Below, piece by piece: positions 5,186 through 5,365 of a stretch of 5,365 nucleotides of DNA; within the stretch, counting starts at the first letter, position 1, and each line of letters begins with the position of its first letter. The translations under genes and the position numbers were made by a program. The stretch is taken from the NCBI GenBank assembly GCA_017853455.1, contig JAFMJM010000179.1, positions 1 through 5,365 of the forward strand, given 5' to 3'. Under the pieces are notes generated by a model, which did no database searches, was not told where the DNA came from, and saw only the letters and a list, made by a program, of their open reading frames with translations. This DNA is from Acidimicrobiia bacterium. Its GTDB lineage: Bacteria; Actinomycetota; Acidimicrobiia; IMCC26256; PALSA-555.

Positions 5186-5365
5186 TCAGGAGACGGCGCG
5201 GGTCCGGGCCCGGGCCCGGACGGCCAGGCGGACCCCCGACCAGGCGGCGTCGACCACGCCGGTCGCCGCGACCTCGAGCCCGGCGTCGAACGCCAGGTCG
5301 CGCACCACCGGGTCGGTCAGGTCGGTCGCCACGCCCGCGGTGCGGCGCGGCCAGGCGATCCAGAG
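5186..5365 (-). CDS. DUF3052-like protein, C-terminal part only
   Basis: The last 59 residues of a minus-strand protein ending at TGA 5188-5186; the rest lies beyond the window edge. The translation begins LWIAWPRRTAGVATDLTDPVVRDLAF, followed by GLEVAATGVVDAAWSGVRLAVR and an Arg/Ala tail. This matches the remembered C-terminal pattern of DUF3052 proteins (LWV.WPK..SGVATDLTE..VR followed by VDE.WSGLK..R), small actinobacterial proteins of unknown function. The AVDE position reads VVDA here, and the tail is RARARTRA, encoded over a perfect palindrome. It is probably the first visible gene of the minus-strand group, 12 bases upstream of the SRAP start. The identification is from memory of the family pattern and from only the C-terminal third or so. 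Confidence 0.72.
   Translation of the reverse strand, partial: LWIAWPRRTAGVATDLTDPVVRDLAFDAGLEVAATGVVDAAWSGVRLAVRARARTRAVS
5202..5221. repeat. Perfect 20-bp palindrome of CGGGCC units
   Basis: GTCCGGGCCCGGGCCCGGAC reads the same on both strands over all 20 bases. It lies in the last codons of the DUF3052-like gene and encodes part of its RARAR tail. As RNA it could form a hairpin whose centre must open for a loop. It ends 28 bases before the SRAP start in the transcription direction. It may simply follow from repeated CGG GCC (Arg-Ala) codons. Confidence 0.7.

Noticed and set aside
1..5365. Mobile element, CRISPR array, tRNA/rRNA or defence system
   Set aside because: No transposase or integrase motif, no spaced identical repeats, no RNA gene signature and no recognised defence protein were seen on either strand; composition is even throughout.

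Overview
The window reads as chromosome of a very GC-rich actinomycete (Actinomycetota). The base composition is extreme and GC-ending codons dominate. Three of the five complete genes use GTG starts that can be read with confidence, plus a fourth at the SRAP gene. Two cofactor systems typical of actinobacteria are implied: F420 (a luciferase-like monooxygenase-class oxidoreductase) and mycothiol (an MDMPI-family enzyme). The DUF3052-like tail at the right edge also fits. The repeated TAGNNT box placed just before start codons would suit an acidimicrobial-type or other leaderless-rich actinobacterium, but the lineage cannot be fixed from this sequence.

Layout: two convergent gene groups meet at about 3.65 kb. 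The plus-strand group is an N-acyl-D-amino-acid deacylase-like amidohydrolase (128-1831), a TesB-type acyl-CoA thioesterase (1844-2668) and an LLM-class F420-dependent oxidoreductase (2665-3624). The minus-strand group, in transcription order, is the C-terminal end of a DUF3052-like protein (cut by the window edge, 5365-5186), an SRAP/YedK-type abasic-site crosslinking protein (5173-4421) and a mycothiol-dependent maleylpyruvate isomerase-family protein (4411-3671). The 46-base gap between the groups holds a small GC hairpin. Bases 1-127 hold a short degenerate tandem repeat and a likely leaderless promoter.

How they may work together: the plus-strand genes look like a small catabolic or detoxification operon that hydrolyses an N-acyl or amide bond, hydrolyses an acyl-CoA thioester and performs an F420H2/F420 redox step. 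The substrate cannot be read from sequence. The minus-strand group pairs DNA-lesion protection (SRAP) with a thiol-dependent DinB-fold enzyme, which would suit a maintenance or stress role, but this is only context.

The most notable sequence-level observation is regulatory. Three starts are preceded by TAGNNT at 6 or 9 bases, with the TAG always in frame with the following start. In two cases that TAG is itself the stop codon of the upstream gene. No mobile element, CRISPR array, RNA gene or clearly novel multi-gene system was seen.
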